This document shows, piece by piece, positions 28,301-36,724 of a stretch of DNA of 64,000 nt. The position numbers and the translations under genes are program-made. Source of the stretch: Channa striata (Eukaryota > Chordata > Actinopteri > Anabantiformes > Channidae); NCBI GenBank assembly GCA_033026295.1, contig CM065176.1, positions 2,616,501 through 2,680,500 of the forward strand. The letters run 5' to 3'. The notes under the pieces are model-generated. The model did not search any database. It was given only the letters and a program-made list of their open reading frames with translations, and was not told where the DNA came from. Numbering within the stretch: the first letter of the stretch is position 1; each line of letters opens with the position of its first letter.

Positions 28301-31300
28301 ATCACTCGTCTCAATGCATCGCAAAGTTAAAAACCAGTAATAGTGGCAGACAATCCACCACCTTGACCCATACACCCAAACTGGTTGAGCACAAATCTCC
28401 CAGGAGCCAGTTATGCATCTGGGATTGTATGGGCAAGAAAGAAATAATAATAATAACAATGCAACAACCACTGCCTTGTCAAATTTCATGCACTAAATAG
28501 CTGTTTAAAGCTACAATATTCAGCCTAAAGTCGCCCTAGAATCAGCCCACTCTGGTCCACGCAGCTCTTTTTTCTAAACTATGCTGTGCAACATTTAATC
28601 AAGCAGAAAGAACAAAAAAGCTAGAAGGTTTTCAATAAAACATGAGCTGCTGCAATTTTTGAATGTTTTGTCTAACACAACTCTCCGATAATGCCAATTT
28701 CATTGTTAATTTAGACTTAGTCGTATGTGGTAAACATTTAAAAGTGGAAAAAACTATGGCTATAGATGGTCTGTGTAAGGATTTTGTGCCATGTACATTT
28801 CTGGTTATGAAGGAGAGTAAATATAGCCTGCGAACAAATCAAGTGTTACATGATTGATTATGATATGGGCAGCATGTACAAGAGTACTCATGTACATGAT
28901 CAGCATGACGAGACTTACCAGTGGTGCTCTGAGTTCACAGGACACATTGACATACTATGTTCCGGGTTATATTTACTACTAAATTAAAAAATATTCATAA
29001 AAAATTGGCTCTTCAACTAATTTAATTAAAATTAAAATCACAAAGGGTTCAATTTTTAACAGCAATGTTGTTGTAAAATAGATCTCAGAAACACATCTTT
29101 TATAGAGGGACGCTGAAACCCATTATTGTTTGGCGACATCTACCAGCTGTGGATAACATAAGAACGCAGTAACTGAAAACTCCAAACTGCTTCAGGAGGC
29201 AGGTTGGAGTGGATGGGTCACAAAACGCAGGACTTTCACAGTGTGAAACAACTGCTACTGTTGCTGTTAAGACAAGTTACGTTTTATATGTCACCCTTCA
29301 TATGACACATGATGTGACACTATGTGATGTTTTCAGACATAACAGCATTTTTAACATTATACGGGTGACAACATTACTGACTGAGCAAGTGGCCTTCTTT
29401 TGACTATACTTTTGCACTTTTAGATTCTTCGTTTCGCAAATTCTATGGTGATGATGATTGTCACTTTCTGTGGGATTAAGCGGAATGCATCGGAACACAA
29501 ACAGACAGCATGAAATCAACAACATTATGAGAATTAAGTTGTCAAAGAGCAGCTAAAAGAGGTCTGTCTATAGCAGTACAAAGAAGAGTTTAACAAGTAA
29601 TTGTTTTCAAATTGATGTTGCAATTTAAAAGACGTACACATTTAATCACGTATTTAAAGTAATTTTAAGACCCCAGAGCTGATGCTATGGAGGGGTTCCG
29701 ACAGGCTCGATGAGCCCACACGCTGCACCACGCACCTCACATGAACCCTCAAGGAGGAAGTGAGTGAGAGTGAATAAAGGAAGTTCATGACACAAAGACG
29801 CTTCCCTGTAGTCCACCTTGGCAGAAGACAACACTAATAGAAAAGGAAAACAGTATTTTAGGTCAGGCATCTGGACCTGTTTTTATTTGGGGACACACAG
29901 CAGAGTAATTGCTGAAAGTTTCTGTTTTCAGGTGAGGCAACAGGACGAAAATCAATTTACAATGCCCTGAAGTATTTCGACAATTTAATGATTAAAAAGC
30001 ATCTGCTGATGTAACTTCAACCTCCAGTGGGTCCAGTATTAGCATTACTGCCAAAACTGTGGCAGATCCTTCAAAGTCAGCTACAAATACCGCTGGGAAA
30101 TTACTCAATAATAACTTCTTTTATTAAATAATCAGCTGGGACTTTTTGGCATCATGTCACTGGTACACATAAACTTTGTGTACAGAGAAATACATGAACA
30201 TAAAATAATGAGAGACCAAAGGATAAAGATTAAGAATGGCTTGATGAATAATTTGGTTTATCCAAGCAATATTTCTACAATGTGGATGCTTGTGTGTGAT
30301 GGCTGGGTTGGTCCTCCTAAGACAATTTATTGTTTGCCTGTTTCCAGCCTCGGTACAATTTAAAACAAACTTACGTGTCTATGTATTCTGTCCGTTTATC
30401 ATTATTATTATTATTGTATAATAACTGTGGAACAGCCTTTTTCATTCTCTAACACAGGTTACTGTTCGGCTGTTCCATGTGTCAGCCTCAGATCTGCAAA
30501 CGGTGATGCCGAACTGGCCTGATGAAGATGAAGGAGGAAATGTGTCACTTTGACAGACTGGGTCAGTCTTTTCTAAATGAGGCAACTCACTGTGTAAAGC
30601 AACCTGTCCTCGGTTTCCTCTTGAGACTTTCAGGTGGTAACTAGTTTCTGTGTGTATTTCACCTGGTAATGCAGCCACAGACAAACGCGAGCTTATGTTG
30701 GGAAATCCATATCATGCCTTGTGTCTCTATGGGGGGAAGCTAAGCTCCGCCTCTGCCTGGACACTTTCGGACGATTAAAAAAAGACACCAAATCCCACCG
30801 TGGACACAGTCGGGCTAATTAAGACACTGGTCCCCGGTAAGACTCTCGGTCTTTTGTGCACCGAAGAACCGTCCCGGCTTTTTTGTCGCTCGTCCAGCAC
30901 AAAGTCTGCCTGACACCCGACACCGAAGGGTAATGGCTGGAGCTGCCGAGGCCCGAGACTAACTACCGTAGCCCATGTTCCGAGCTCCAAACTCGGTTTG
31001 TGCACCGGGTGTGTGCGTCCGCCGGCTGTACGAGGCGGCAGACGCGGCGTGGTGCCCACTGGCTTCACGCTGCCGTGTCACGCACGCCACCGCAAACTTT
31101 GGACACTTTCCTGCTCCCTCCCGCTCGGTTGTACCCTCGGGACACAGAAAGCTCAACTTCCCGAGCAGCGCTCTCGCCGCTCGGTTTGTGCGGACCGTTG
31201 GCGATGAGTGACGCACACACGTACAAGTTCCCTCCCGTTCCTGGCGTCGTGTTCTTGGGCTTTTTTGTTCGGATTGCTCCACAGTTCTCGCTCCCTGCGG

Positions 31301-31415
31301 ATTCGTGTTGCGAACAAAAAGTCAACGTACCTTGAACCGCCGACAGCAGACAACTCCTGAGCAGCAGCACCGCCAGCAGACCGCCCATTTCAAGTCGTCT
31401 CTGCTTTAAACCCAT
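1129..31415 (-). CDS. lrp5: lrp5, 5' part of the gene (11 coding exons, continues past the left edge)
   Basis: Low-density lipoprotein receptor-related protein 5 is the single-pass cell-surface co-receptor that works with Frizzled in canonical Wnt signalling and is bound by DKK and sclerostin inhibitors. Joined coding exons: 31415-31331, 17465-17265, 17116-16900, 14557-14489, 14396-14268, 9623-9427, 9077-8946, 2417-2329, 2244-2026, 1750-1662 and 1300-1129. All have AG/GT borders and compatible phases, giving 533 codons: signal peptide, propeller 1 with YWTD-type repeats, an EGF-like module, and about four blades of propeller 2. LRP5 is preferred to LRP6 because of LRP5-like stretches (ANRRDVRLVDA, EEAIKQT, TEIN.PDGIAVDW) and the adjacent C11orf24. 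The human exon 8 equivalent and everything after it lie outside the window. Four introns interrupt what are single exons in human. The Gly of the YWTDWGE motif matching human Gly171 (high-bone-mass site) is conserved, at about residue 176. Confidence 0.95.
1301..1661 (-). other. lrp5: lrp5 intron between exons 6c and 7
   Basis: A 361-nt intron with GT/AG borders on the minus strand. Nothing else is recognisable in it. Confidence 0.85.
1662..1750 (-). CDS. lrp5: lrp5 coding exon 6c
   Basis: The exon is 89 nt, with a TTTACAG acceptor and a GTAGGT donor, leaving two bases over. It encodes VTRLNGTSRKILISENLDEP and RAIVLDPVNG. Exons 6a, 6b and 6c sum to 397 nt, exactly the length I recall for human exon 6, so only introns have been added or lost and no coding sequence has changed length. 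Confidence 0.94.
2026..2244 (-). CDS. lrp5: lrp5 coding exon 6b
   Basis: The exon is 219 nt (73 codons), phase 0 at both ends, with a CACACAG acceptor and a GTAAAT donor. It encodes VDDIRHAIAIDYDPVEGYVY, WTDDEVRAIRRSHLDGS, TEINHPDGIAVDWVARNLYW and TDTGTDRIE: two YWTD blades of propeller 2. A 275-nt intron (1751-2025) follows. Confidence 0.95.
2329..2417 (-). CDS. lrp5: lrp5 coding exon 6a (start of propeller 2)
   Basis: The exon is 89 nt, with a GTTTAG acceptor and a GTAAAA donor, ending in phase 0. It encodes AEQVLLLARRTDLRRISLDL and PDFTDIVLQ. An 84-nt intron (2245-2328) follows. It is the first third of what is one 397-nt exon in human LRP5. Confidence 0.93.
4375..4500 (+). mobile_element. 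3' tail fragment of a non-LTR retroposon
   Basis: The stretch resembles the common teleost non-LTR 3' end: a repeated ATCAGAAATC-like unit, then ATTTATTAATCCTCAAGAGG followed by GAAAT and an A-rich end. There is no coding part. The family assignment is from memory of similar fish tails and is uncertain. Confidence 0.4.
4560..4770 (+). repeat. Teleost interspersed repeat with the 'GATGCTTTATCCAAAGCGAC' core
   Basis: It contains the widespread fish signature TTTAGCAGATGCTTTATCC, then AAAGCGACTTACA, and further on GAGCAACTTGGGGTTC and TTGCTCAAGGACA. This layout is common across fish genomes as an interspersed repeat. No coding capacity. Confidence 0.5.
5897..6060. repeat. Interrupted (CA)n-rich tract
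   Basis: Several short CA runs (about 5900-5930 and 6004-6055) separated by non-repeat sequence. A small minus-strand reading frame here is an artefact of the repeat. Confidence 0.7.
6374..6885. mobile_element. Foldback Tc1/mariner-type MITE (degraded)
   Basis: An inverted repeat about 510 bp long. The left arm at about 6438-6514 (GGTTTGACATCAGAAGATGA, then a segment with ACATCTGGATCTGATACACA) reappears reverse-complemented at about 6783-6872 (TGTGTATCAGATCCAGATGT through TTTTGATGTCAAACCC). The left end begins CCCCCTCCAAAAGTATTAGA, a sequence typical of fish Tc1-like termini. The right terminus is poorly preserved. There is no transposase. Confidence 0.6.
6920..7015 (-). mobile_element. SINE fragment (minus orientation)
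   Basis: GGAGAACATGCAAACTCTAT followed by AAACCTGGATCTTACTAG resembles the reverse complement of the body of a common teleost tRNA-derived SINE. It is short and diverged. Confidence 0.4.
7140..8440 (+). mobile_element. Heavily decayed non-LTR retrotransposon (endonuclease plus RT remnants)
   Basis: Broken-frame translation resembles a teleost LINE polyprotein: ERYKLDIVGLTSMYSTVSGT and VNERVIS near 7170-7340 (endonuclease region), then fragments like KGKQALTQNV at about 7900 and a segment near 8290 reading KEEQCGFYPA (RT region), then PVYMCFVDFF at about 8380. Frameshifts and stops are frequent, so it is dead. The exact clade cannot be decided by eye. Confidence 0.55.
8946..9077 (-). CDS. lrp5: lrp5 coding exon 5 (EGF-like module 1)
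   Basis: The exon is 132 nt, the same as human exon 5, with a TTTTTTGCAG acceptor and a GTATGG donor. It encodes the first EGF-like repeat: the six cysteines are in the expected order in CSDNNGGCSHLCLLSP, FYSCACPTGVQL and NGKTCKPG. The module links propellers 1 and 2. Confidence 0.95.
9078..9426 (-). other. lrp5: lrp5 intron between exons 4 and 5
   Basis: A 349-nt AT-rich intron with GTAAGT donor and TTGCAG acceptor on the minus strand; nothing else seen. Confidence 0.85.
9427..9623 (-). CDS. lrp5: lrp5 coding exon 4
   Basis: The exon is 197 nt, the same as human exon 4, with a CATGCAG acceptor and a consensus GTAAGT donor. It encodes ETVVEGTLTHPFALTLSEET, LYWTDWQTRSIHACNKHSGD and REILSGIYSPMDIQVL, the last blade of propeller 1. 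This face of propeller 1 is where DKK and sclerostin peptides bind in studied LRP5/6 proteins (established for the family). Confidence 0.95.
11310..11465 (-). mobile_element. Tc1-like transposase C-terminal fragment
   Basis: The minus-strand reading gives HPKNVAELKQLRKEELSKIP followed by PEQVVQVYSTVMKRA, closely resembling the C-terminal helix region of Tc1-family transposases (the 'NVAELKQ..KEEW.KIPP' pattern). The catalytic core is not present nearby. Confidence 0.5.
13262..14190 (+). mobile_element. L2 retrotransposon 3' fragment, interrupted by a MITE
   Basis: Positions 13262-13374 match the end of the L2 ORF seen intact in this window near 57140-57260 (GAGCCTT.AG.TATCAAGCTC pattern). 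Positions about 14007-14160 match the L2 3' UTR (CATTAAAGGGAGCTTTTCCC, then TTGCTCAAGTGGGATTTGTG). A 384-bp MITE splits the copy at a TTAA. Another short unrelated stretch near 13800-13880 may be a second insertion. Non-functional. Confidence 0.65.
13379..13762. mobile_element. 384-bp foldback MITE with TTAA target duplication
   Basis: The left end AGGGCGACTTCGCCAATTTC pairs with the reverse complement of the right end, AGGGCTACATCACCAATTTC. Similarity continues inward over most of both halves (for example ATATTTCTCTCCTTCTAGCT against ATATTTCTCTGCCTTTAGCT). TTAA flanks both sides (13375-13378 and 13763-13766). The insertion interrupts an L2 copy exactly at a TTAA, so the ends are well defined. 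There is no coding capacity. TTAA duplication fits piggyBac- or Kolobok-type transposition; which one is an inference. Confidence 0.85.
14268..14396 (-). CDS. lrp5: lrp5 coding exon 3b
   Basis: The exon is 129 nt, with a CCAAAG acceptor and a GTACGG donor. It encodes KVIVDVDIYWPNGLTIDL, AEQKLYWADAKLSFIHRANL and DGSAR, a YWPNG/YWAD blade of propeller 1. With exon 3a it sums to 198 nt, the length of human exon 3. The 3' tail of an L2 retrotransposon ends less than 100 nt beyond the donor side of this exon. Confidence 0.94.
14489..14557 (-). CDS. lrp5: lrp5 coding exon 3a
   Basis: The exon is 69 nt, with an acceptor after TTTCTCCAG and a GTAGCG donor. It encodes YMYWTDWGEEPRIERAGMDG and SNR. 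The YWTDWGE motif contains the Gly equivalent to human LRP5 Gly171, whose substitution causes high bone mass (established for human). A 92-nt intron (14397-14488) separates it from exon 3b; in human these two pieces are one exon. Confidence 0.93.
14558..16899 (-). other. lrp5: lrp5 intron between exons 2b and 3a (2.3 kb)
   Basis: The intron carries a Tc1-like transposase remnant at about 15.64-16.26 kb. The remainder is AT-rich with no recognised feature; 14700-14760 shares a short stretch (TCTGACAAAGTCA...TGTCTGAAAGG) with 13815-13880. Confidence 0.8.
15640..16260 (-). mobile_element. Tc1/mariner-type transposon remnant with transposase fragment
   Basis: The minus-strand reading at 15998-15726 contains QTVRRRLHEVGLRARGPAMR, then RVPLCRAHKLALMQ and WTLNKWGTVLFTDESRFWL. 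This is the helix-turn-helix end and the FTDESRF motif (second catalytic Asp region) of Tc1-like transposases. The C-terminal part with the last acidic residue is missing and upstream frames are broken, so the element is inactive. Confidence 0.75.
16900..17116 (-). CDS. lrp5: lrp5 coding exon 2b
   Basis: The exon is 217 nt, with a TCGCAG acceptor after a T-rich tract and a GTAACA donor. It opens with a short stretch (SLKEALGTGQ) that has no counterpart of equal length in human LRP5, then gives the conserved VVVSGLDSPDGLACDW, YWTDSETNRIEVANLDGTSRKVLFW and DLDQPRAIALNP segments. Exons 2a and 2b total 418 nt against the 397 nt I recall for human exon 2, a difference of exactly seven codons. Confidence 0.93.
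17265..17465 (-). CDS. lrp5: lrp5 coding exon 2a (start of propeller 1)
   Basis: The exon is 201 nt, covers residues 29-95, has a TCTAG acceptor and a GTAAGA donor, and carries one base over. It encodes SPLLLFANRRDVRLVDA, then the DLEDAAAVDF and FWTDVSEEAIKQT motifs of the first blade. It corresponds to the first half of human LRP5 exon 2. Here the exon stops after NQSSN and a 148-nt intron (17117-17264) follows. Reading through that intron meets a stop, so splicing is needed. Confidence 0.93.
17525..17785 (+). mobile_element. Tc1-like MITE/terminal fragment
   Basis: The left end TTTCATACCCCCTTCACTTT and right end AAAGTTGAAGGAGTCTGAAC followed by ACTTTCCAAATGCACC resemble the two ends of common fish Tc1-type elements. 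No transposase is present. Confidence 0.45.
19345..19575 (+). mobile_element. tRNA-derived SINE copy
   Basis: It contains a B-box-like GGTTTGATTCCCAGTCCT, followed by GGCTACATGTCGAAGTGTCG and a 3' section ending AGTGCTTATATAAGTGA. The same layout recurs in two other copies near 60.3 and 61.9 kb. Diverged and presumably inactive. Confidence 0.6.
19756..19779. repeat. (GT)n microsatellite
   Basis: A near-perfect GT dinucleotide run of about 12 units in lrp5 intron 1. Confidence 0.9.
31331..31415 (-). CDS. lrp5: lrp5 coding exon 1 (signal peptide)
   Basis: This exon encodes 28 codons plus one base and ends at a GTACGT donor. The sequence has a short basic stretch, then a hydrophobic core (GGLLAVLLLRSCLLSAVQ) typical of a signal peptide. 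I chose the ATG at 31415 (G at -3, G at +4). A second in-frame ATG at 31388 directly precedes the hydrophobic core and is an alternative start. An out-of-frame ATG at 31429 overlaps this start (listed separately). The leftover G joins the next exon to give Gly, then SPLLLFANRR, the conserved start of propeller 1. Confidence 0.9.
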
Positions 31416-31429
31416 AGCTGCCACTCCAT
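31406..31429 (-). CDS. Short upstream ORF overlapping the lrp5 start codon
   Basis: The minus strand reads an ATG (A at -3, G at +4) at 31429, seven codons (MEWQLWV) and TAA. It overlaps, in another frame, the lrp5 ATG at 31415. If the mRNA start lies upstream, ribosomes would meet this ATG first, so leaky scanning or the next ATG at 31388 would be needed for lrp5 synthesis. Whether the transcript includes it is unknown. Confidence 0.5.
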   Translation of the reverse strand: MEWQLWV

Positions 31430-31570
31430 TTTCGGCTGTTTACTCCTTGGTCGTCTGGTGCACGGCTCCACTTCTCGGCGTGCGTGTGCGCGCTTCTCTG
31501 TGTCCGTCGACGCGACTTTCCCCCAGTTAGTGCGCAGGCGGACGTGGTGTTACGTCATCGAGGCAACAAG

Positions 31571-33050
31571 AATGTGCACTTCTCTCCTCAGCGCCTGGGT
31601 CTTCCTGTGGAGTTTGTCGTGTACCTGGCCCACTACGTGCAGGAAAAACCACTCGTAAAAACACGTATACGTTCGAGCCCGTGTAGAACCGTGTAATAAA
31701 GACGTTGTCCTATACTTTATGTATAAATCAATTGAATGTATTATACTTTATGTTTAAGGCTCACAGTGAGCAACATTCACTACGCCCTGCTCTTCTGTAG
31801 TAATTGGAAAAAACTGCAATTTGTCTTTTACTGTCCTTTGCATTAGCTGAGCACATTCATCTATTATCTTTACTGCTTATCCGGTCTGTACCGGAGGACG
31901 GTCCACCCTGGACAACACGCGTTACCCCCAACGTGCGTGTCTTTGGACTGTGGACTGTCAGTATAAGCTGAAGTGATAGACATCCTTAGGCAAAACAGGT
32001 TCTGAGTCAAAAATCTAGTCATTTTTGGTTTCAATTTTAGTTTATAACGTGTTAACTATGTAATATTTGAAATAATTTTATTAATGATAACATAGCATAA
32101 CCCTGGATTATGTTATGTTATCATTATGTTAAACATGTAACACATTAATTAATGGGTGCAAACCTATTTTTAGTTGTTATGACAGTATTAGTTGACAGTG
32201 ATCACGGGGGGAGCTTGAAAATGTCCAGAGAACTGTTTGTATTCCTGCCACATTTACCCAGGTTCTTGCAGAAATATGTAACTGTTGGTCTTTGACGGGT
32301 CAAAAGGGAATCTCAAAAGGGAAAGAGTAAAACAGCGCAAGCATGATCATACGTAATAAACAGAAAAAACAGAAGTCCCACAGAGGTTCCTCGAGACCTG
32401 GAAATGTGGACCTCGACCTGTAAATACAAGTACCTGTAATGTAGAAAAAAGGAAATATCAATTTATTTTAAATAGAAAGAGCTACCTTCATGAGGAAGCT
32501 CATGAAGGTAGCTGAGCTGACATTTATTTATTTAGGGTATGGAAAAAAGACATACCGTGCAAGAGGTGCTCGATATGATCTTCCAAGATGAGGAAACAAT
32601 TTGGAGAAGGATGTGTGTCAAAGCAGAAAGACAGCTTGGAAGAAAACTCTGATTACAGCCCTTCTGATGATGACTCTGCCCGTTTTACTTTCAATAAAAT
32701 ACATTTAATCATTATGGCTTATATATTTTCATCACATCACATTGCGTTTTTATCCAAAAATGTAACAAAAATTGTAAAGTGTCGGCACACCACTGCGAGT
32801 CATATTCTGTTGTGGGTATATTTTCATATAAAAAGCACTTATTGCATTATCGCCTACCTGCATTTGTATTTTATTGTACAATGAAGAGATGGGATAAGAT
32901 TAGATAATTTTCTGCTTCCTGTTCCATATGCCTGTTGTGCACCTTTTGCATGAAATAAGTTGAAGAATGGAAACTAACTGTTGATTTCATTGAGCACCTT
33001 TCAATCCAAACTAAGAGATTTTGAGGCTGATTCCATTACATGCACAGGTT
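31571..33050. other. Intergenic, upstream of lrp5
   Basis: AT-rich sequence with no convincing gene or repeat family. A short inverted repeat with arms of about 15 nt (AGCTACCTTCATGAGGAAGC and its partner) lies at about 32480-32512. Confidence 0.6.
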
Positions 33051-33059
33051 TGTCATAAT

Positions 33060-33190
33060 CTGCTTGTAACTTATTTTTTAATCTTATTGTTTTTGATTGT
33101 GTATTAACTGTGTAATTTTGTAACTGTGTTTTGTACTTGCTGCTGCCTATCTTGGCCGGGTTAAATACAGGTTAATAAATACATTTTAAT
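33060..33190 (+). mobile_element. Probable non-LTR retrotransposon 3' end fragment
   Basis: TTGCTGCTGCCTATCTTGGC followed by CGGGTTAAATACAGGTTAAT resembles the 3' tail of several teleost LINEs ('CTGCTGCC..CTTGGCCAGG'). No coding part; low certainty. Confidence 0.35.
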
Positions 33191-33244
33191 GTCAGACAGG
33201 CTATTTATAAGTTTTAAAATTATCTGTAGTTAATAGTTTGATAT

Positions 33245-34015
33245 AGACTCTGCTCAGAGACAAGCTATCCCAACTGTACTTGCCTGACTGCATGTCCATA
33301 TGAATTACGGACTGACAGACAGAAGGCAGTTTGGGGGCTTGGGAAGCATGTTTCTGACTCACTGACCATCAGCGTTGGATCCCCCCAAGGCTGCTTCCTC
33401 TCTCCTCTGTTATTCTCCCTGTACACCAACAGCTGCACATCTGGACATCAGTCTGTCAAAGTTTGCAGATGACACTCATTGGCCTCATCTCTGATGGAGA
33501 TGAGTCGGCCTACAGGAGTGAGATGGACCGTCTGGTGTCATGGTGCAACGCAAACAACCCGGAGCTTAATGCTCTCAGGTCAGTGGAGATAATACTGGAT
33601 TTCAGGAAGGACCCAGCCCCCCTCCCCCCATCATCTTCTGCGACACTCTGGTGACCTCTGTGGAGTCTTCCCACTTCCTGGGCATCACCCTGGACCTCAA
33701 GTGGGCGCAGAACATCAGCTCCCTCACAGAGAAGGCTCAGCAGAGGCTTTGCTTCTTGCGGCAGCTAAAGATGTTCCATTCATATTCATTCTTCCATCCG
33801 CCATTACAGTCTGGTTTGCTGCAGCCACAGCCAAGAACAAGGCCAAGCTGGCTCTGGTCCATTAAGACCAGGACCTCACACCACAAGAACAGTTTCTTCC
33901 CCCAACCCCAATTTTTATGTATATTTCTGTTTGCACCTGACACCAAGAGAGATTCCTTCCACTGTTAAGTGTTCTTAACTGTGCCTGACAATAAACAGTT
34001 TTATAATTTGTGATT
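33245..34015 (+). mobile_element. Rex1/CR1-group non-LTR retrotransposon fragment (RT domain)
   Basis: Frames at 33350-33720 give ISVGSPQGCFLSPLLFSL-like, then LIGLISDGDESAYRSEMDRL and VSWCNANNPELNALRSVEI, then DLKWAQNISSLTEKAQQRLC, which is RT palm and thumb sequence of a Rex1-type element. The YADD-like motif is frameshifted. The fragment ends with a CAATAAACAGTTTTAT tail. Truncated at its 5' end and frame-broken. Confidence 0.65.
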
Positions 34016-34684
34016 TCTATTTGTTATGACCACAGTGTGAAGGCATAGAATATGAACAGTATGGAAGGGTTAAAGGTGACCCTATGTAAACATATGTGTG
34101 ACCACCTCACATACAAGAATGCAAGTTTTATCTCATTTGTTTTGTTTATTTGATTGATTTATAAAACACAGGTTTTAGAGATTCTTACTAATCAGCCTTA
34201 AGCAGCAACAGCTACCAAAACAATTGTTGCTTCTCGGAGGAAGAACCTTCTGGTGCTCGGTAAGTTACTTCTTTAGCCACAGTTCAGATGTTAGAATAGA
34301 CACACTGCCAAACAGTGTCATATCAGTACACTGAGAACTGAAAGGCTTTGATTGTGCAGGCTGTAGTTATTTGAACCACTTGTAGACTTTGGAAGGTTTT
34401 CTTGTTAAACGGTATCAAACAGCCACCAGCTTGTACTGTTTAATGTCACGTGGGCACTTTTCTGTTTGTGGGTTGATTCAAACAACTTTTATTTTCTTTT
34501 TTTGTTTTTTTTTTGTTTTCATTATACACCAATCAACCTCATCAGTACAGGAATTATGTAATGCCTAATAAGTATCGGAACATACCACGTGTCACAGCCC
34601 GGAGTTGGTGTTAATGTTGCAAATGCCAGGATACTCTTTGTGAACATTTAGCAACTTTGAAAACAAGTTGATTTAGAAGAAGAT

Positions 34685-34880
34685 CAATAGAGACCGGGGT
34701 CTACCACACCAGGCAGGACCCCAGGTGCAAGAGTCTGGCAGGCAGGGCATACATGGAACGCCATAACCAAGTGGCAGGCGTAGTGTCCAGAAACATCTGT
34801 GCCGAGTGCAGACTGGAAGTCCCACAGTCAACATGGGACTGACCTCCAAAGGTGGCTGAGAATGGGAGTGGACACAGAGG
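34685..34880 (+). mobile_element. Non-LTR retrotransposon ORF fragment (C-terminal region)
   Basis: A plus-strand reading gives QDPRCKSLAGRAYMERHNQV, then AGVVSRNICAECRLEVPQST and WD followed by a stop, then PPKVAEN. This matches a sequence commonly annotated in fish as a type-1 (R2/L1-like) retrotransposon polyprotein near its C-terminal end. Only a short part remains. Confidence 0.6.
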
Positions 34881-36720
34881 CTGCTCAGACATAAAAATGT
34901 GTACATCCAAATACTGCTGTGCTTACGGTGTGGAAAATACAGTAAAATACACATAACACCGCAGAGCACATAGCACAATAACCTACAGCAAAATTCTTTG
35001 CATCTAAAATTATTAACTCAGCTTGACAGTTAGCTTAGTTGGACAAAGCTTTCACCGGTTTACTACAGACAGAGTATTGTCTCAGTTAGCGAAGCTAACA
35101 AGTTGACTTGTGGTGTAGCTAACTTATTTAGCTAAGTTAGCTACTGTTAAATGTCAAAGTGAACAAAAGAAATTATGTATGATACCAGGGAAAGTTCTCT
35201 TATTCAACTGTCTCTTCACCACAACCACAGCGGCACTAGTAGCATTTAGCTAATGTTATCATTTTGAATCGTTATTATTTCCATTGCTCCACTTACCCCT
35301 ATTCTCTTCTTCTTCGTCAGCTGAAGTGTGTTTAGACTCTTACCAAACTTGGTCAAGGTTGGAGAAAGACTGTGGTCTGGCCAAAAAGTCAAAAACTGAA
35401 CTCAGACACAACATGTGTATTTATTTTCTTGTCTCCTAATATTACTGCTTCAACCTTAACCAAAGGGCTTTTCTTGCCGAAACACAACCACGCACAGGGC
35501 TCTGGAATGGAAGTTGGAAAATACATGAAGATCATGACGAGTTTAGGACCGATGGGAGCCTCACCTGTTCTTTGTTACCTGCTGAGAATGAGAATGGTAT
35601 TTGTTGCTCTCAGCTATATTAGTCCAGGTCTTGTAAAAGTGAAGAAGCAGACCGATGTTTGTGGAGAACATGTGGATCAAAGTGAGACTGGCAGCTGTGG
35701 GTTGCAGGTGACTAGGGAAAGAAAATGTGTTTCATTACAGCGTTCCAGGCTGCCAGCATAGAAGCAGAGTGAATAGAAGAGATACAGCCGTCTAAATGTT
35801 CAAACAATGTCAAATGGAATAAGAAGCTCCAGAAAACACTCAACAAACTGTAAAGTCAGTTATGCATTCAGACTATAAAAATGATGAAGTACTTTGCTTT
35901 AATTGGTACATGTGCAACAAGTAGCCAAAACCCTGGTAAATTTTGGAGGATTGATGATGAATCTCATGCCACAATTACCTTCCTTAAGTAGAAGTTTGGG
36001 AAGATCAGATTCATATGAATCATTTTAAAATGAGTCACAACAGTTTTGTGACAAAATTCAGTTATAAGAAATACTCTATGCTATGCACTCCTGCATACAA
36101 AATTCTACATGGTTCCAATAAAGCTGCTCTTGCATCCATGTGGGATCTGCACCCTCTCGGTCCCATCTCACAGCTGAAGTTGGGCATAGGGTGGGATACA
36201 GTGCACGGCACCAGTCTATCATCAGACTTCATCAGGAAAATTAGAAAACTCCATTCTAGCTCAGCTACATATGTTTTAAATTTGCACACCGAAGAGCAGC
36301 CAGTTTTAGTTTTAGTTGCACCTTAAATCTACGTGCCCTAAAAAAGCACATATGTATATTTATATATAAACAGTATATACACACACACACATATGTGTGT
36401 GGATGTGTATGTAGAAATGTATACAATGCCTTTTACCACAATAGATAACAAAGAATGAATGACATTAAATAATGTTACATAAATTATAAATAAATGTAAA
36501 TGTACATCTCTTGTACCTTCTTCTTCATCTTCAGATTTAGTTAAGCAGCCAGAATAAACAGGAAACATGGCTGTAGCACCCAGAATCTTTTCAGTTCTCA
36601 AAGGGGGCAGCTCTGCAGGACACTCCAATATTAGTTTTGACAAAACCCGTTTTAATTACCTCTTTATTCTAAATACCACTTTTCAAAAAGAACTTTCAAA
36701 GAATCTGAATAATTGAATCA
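34881..36720. other. Intergenic, no gene seen
   Basis: Frames of 129 codons (35372-35761, plus) and 103 codons (36015-36326, plus) are present, but neither shows family resemblance, splice context or a good start. The first overlaps sequence that looks like a dispersed fish repeat. I do not call genes here. Confidence 0.5.
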
Positions 36721-36724
36721 TAAT

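Larger units (their letters stand above)
17466..31330 (-). other. lrp5: lrp5 first intron (13.9 kb)
   Basis: A long first intron. It contains a Tc1-type MITE fragment at 17.5-17.8 kb, a SINE at 19.35-19.57 kb, a short (GT)n at 19756-19779, and several diffuse repeat-like stretches (about 20.03-20.11 kb, 22.0-22.3 kb, 24.5-24.7 kb, 24.94-25.45 kb) without clear family names. From 25.5 to 30.7 kb nothing was recognised. The many small reading frames here show no family resemblance. Confidence 0.75.
30770..31570 (-). promoter_or_regulatory. lrp5: GC/CpG-rich promoter and first-exon region of lrp5
   Basis: Base composition changes sharply from AT-rich to GC-rich with many CpGs from about 30.77 kb to 31.57 kb, around the exon that encodes the signal peptide. 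This is the normal look of a vertebrate CpG-island promoter. No TATA box was assigned and the transcription start cannot be fixed by eye. Open frames crossing this stretch on both strands are composition artefacts. Confidence 0.6.

Noticed and set aside
31000..31424. Several long frames on both strands at the lrp5 promoter
   Set aside because: GC-rich composition with few stops; only the signal-peptide exon has a splice donor and a matching next exon.
35372..35761. 129-codon plus-strand frame in the intergenic region
   Set aside because: No recognised family or splice context; nucleotide sequence resembles dispersed fish repeat text rather than a gene.
36015..36326. Overlapping plus and minus frames (103 and 75 codons)
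   Set aside because: The plus frame could be a retroelement scrap, but I could not match it to any family and it has no gene context.
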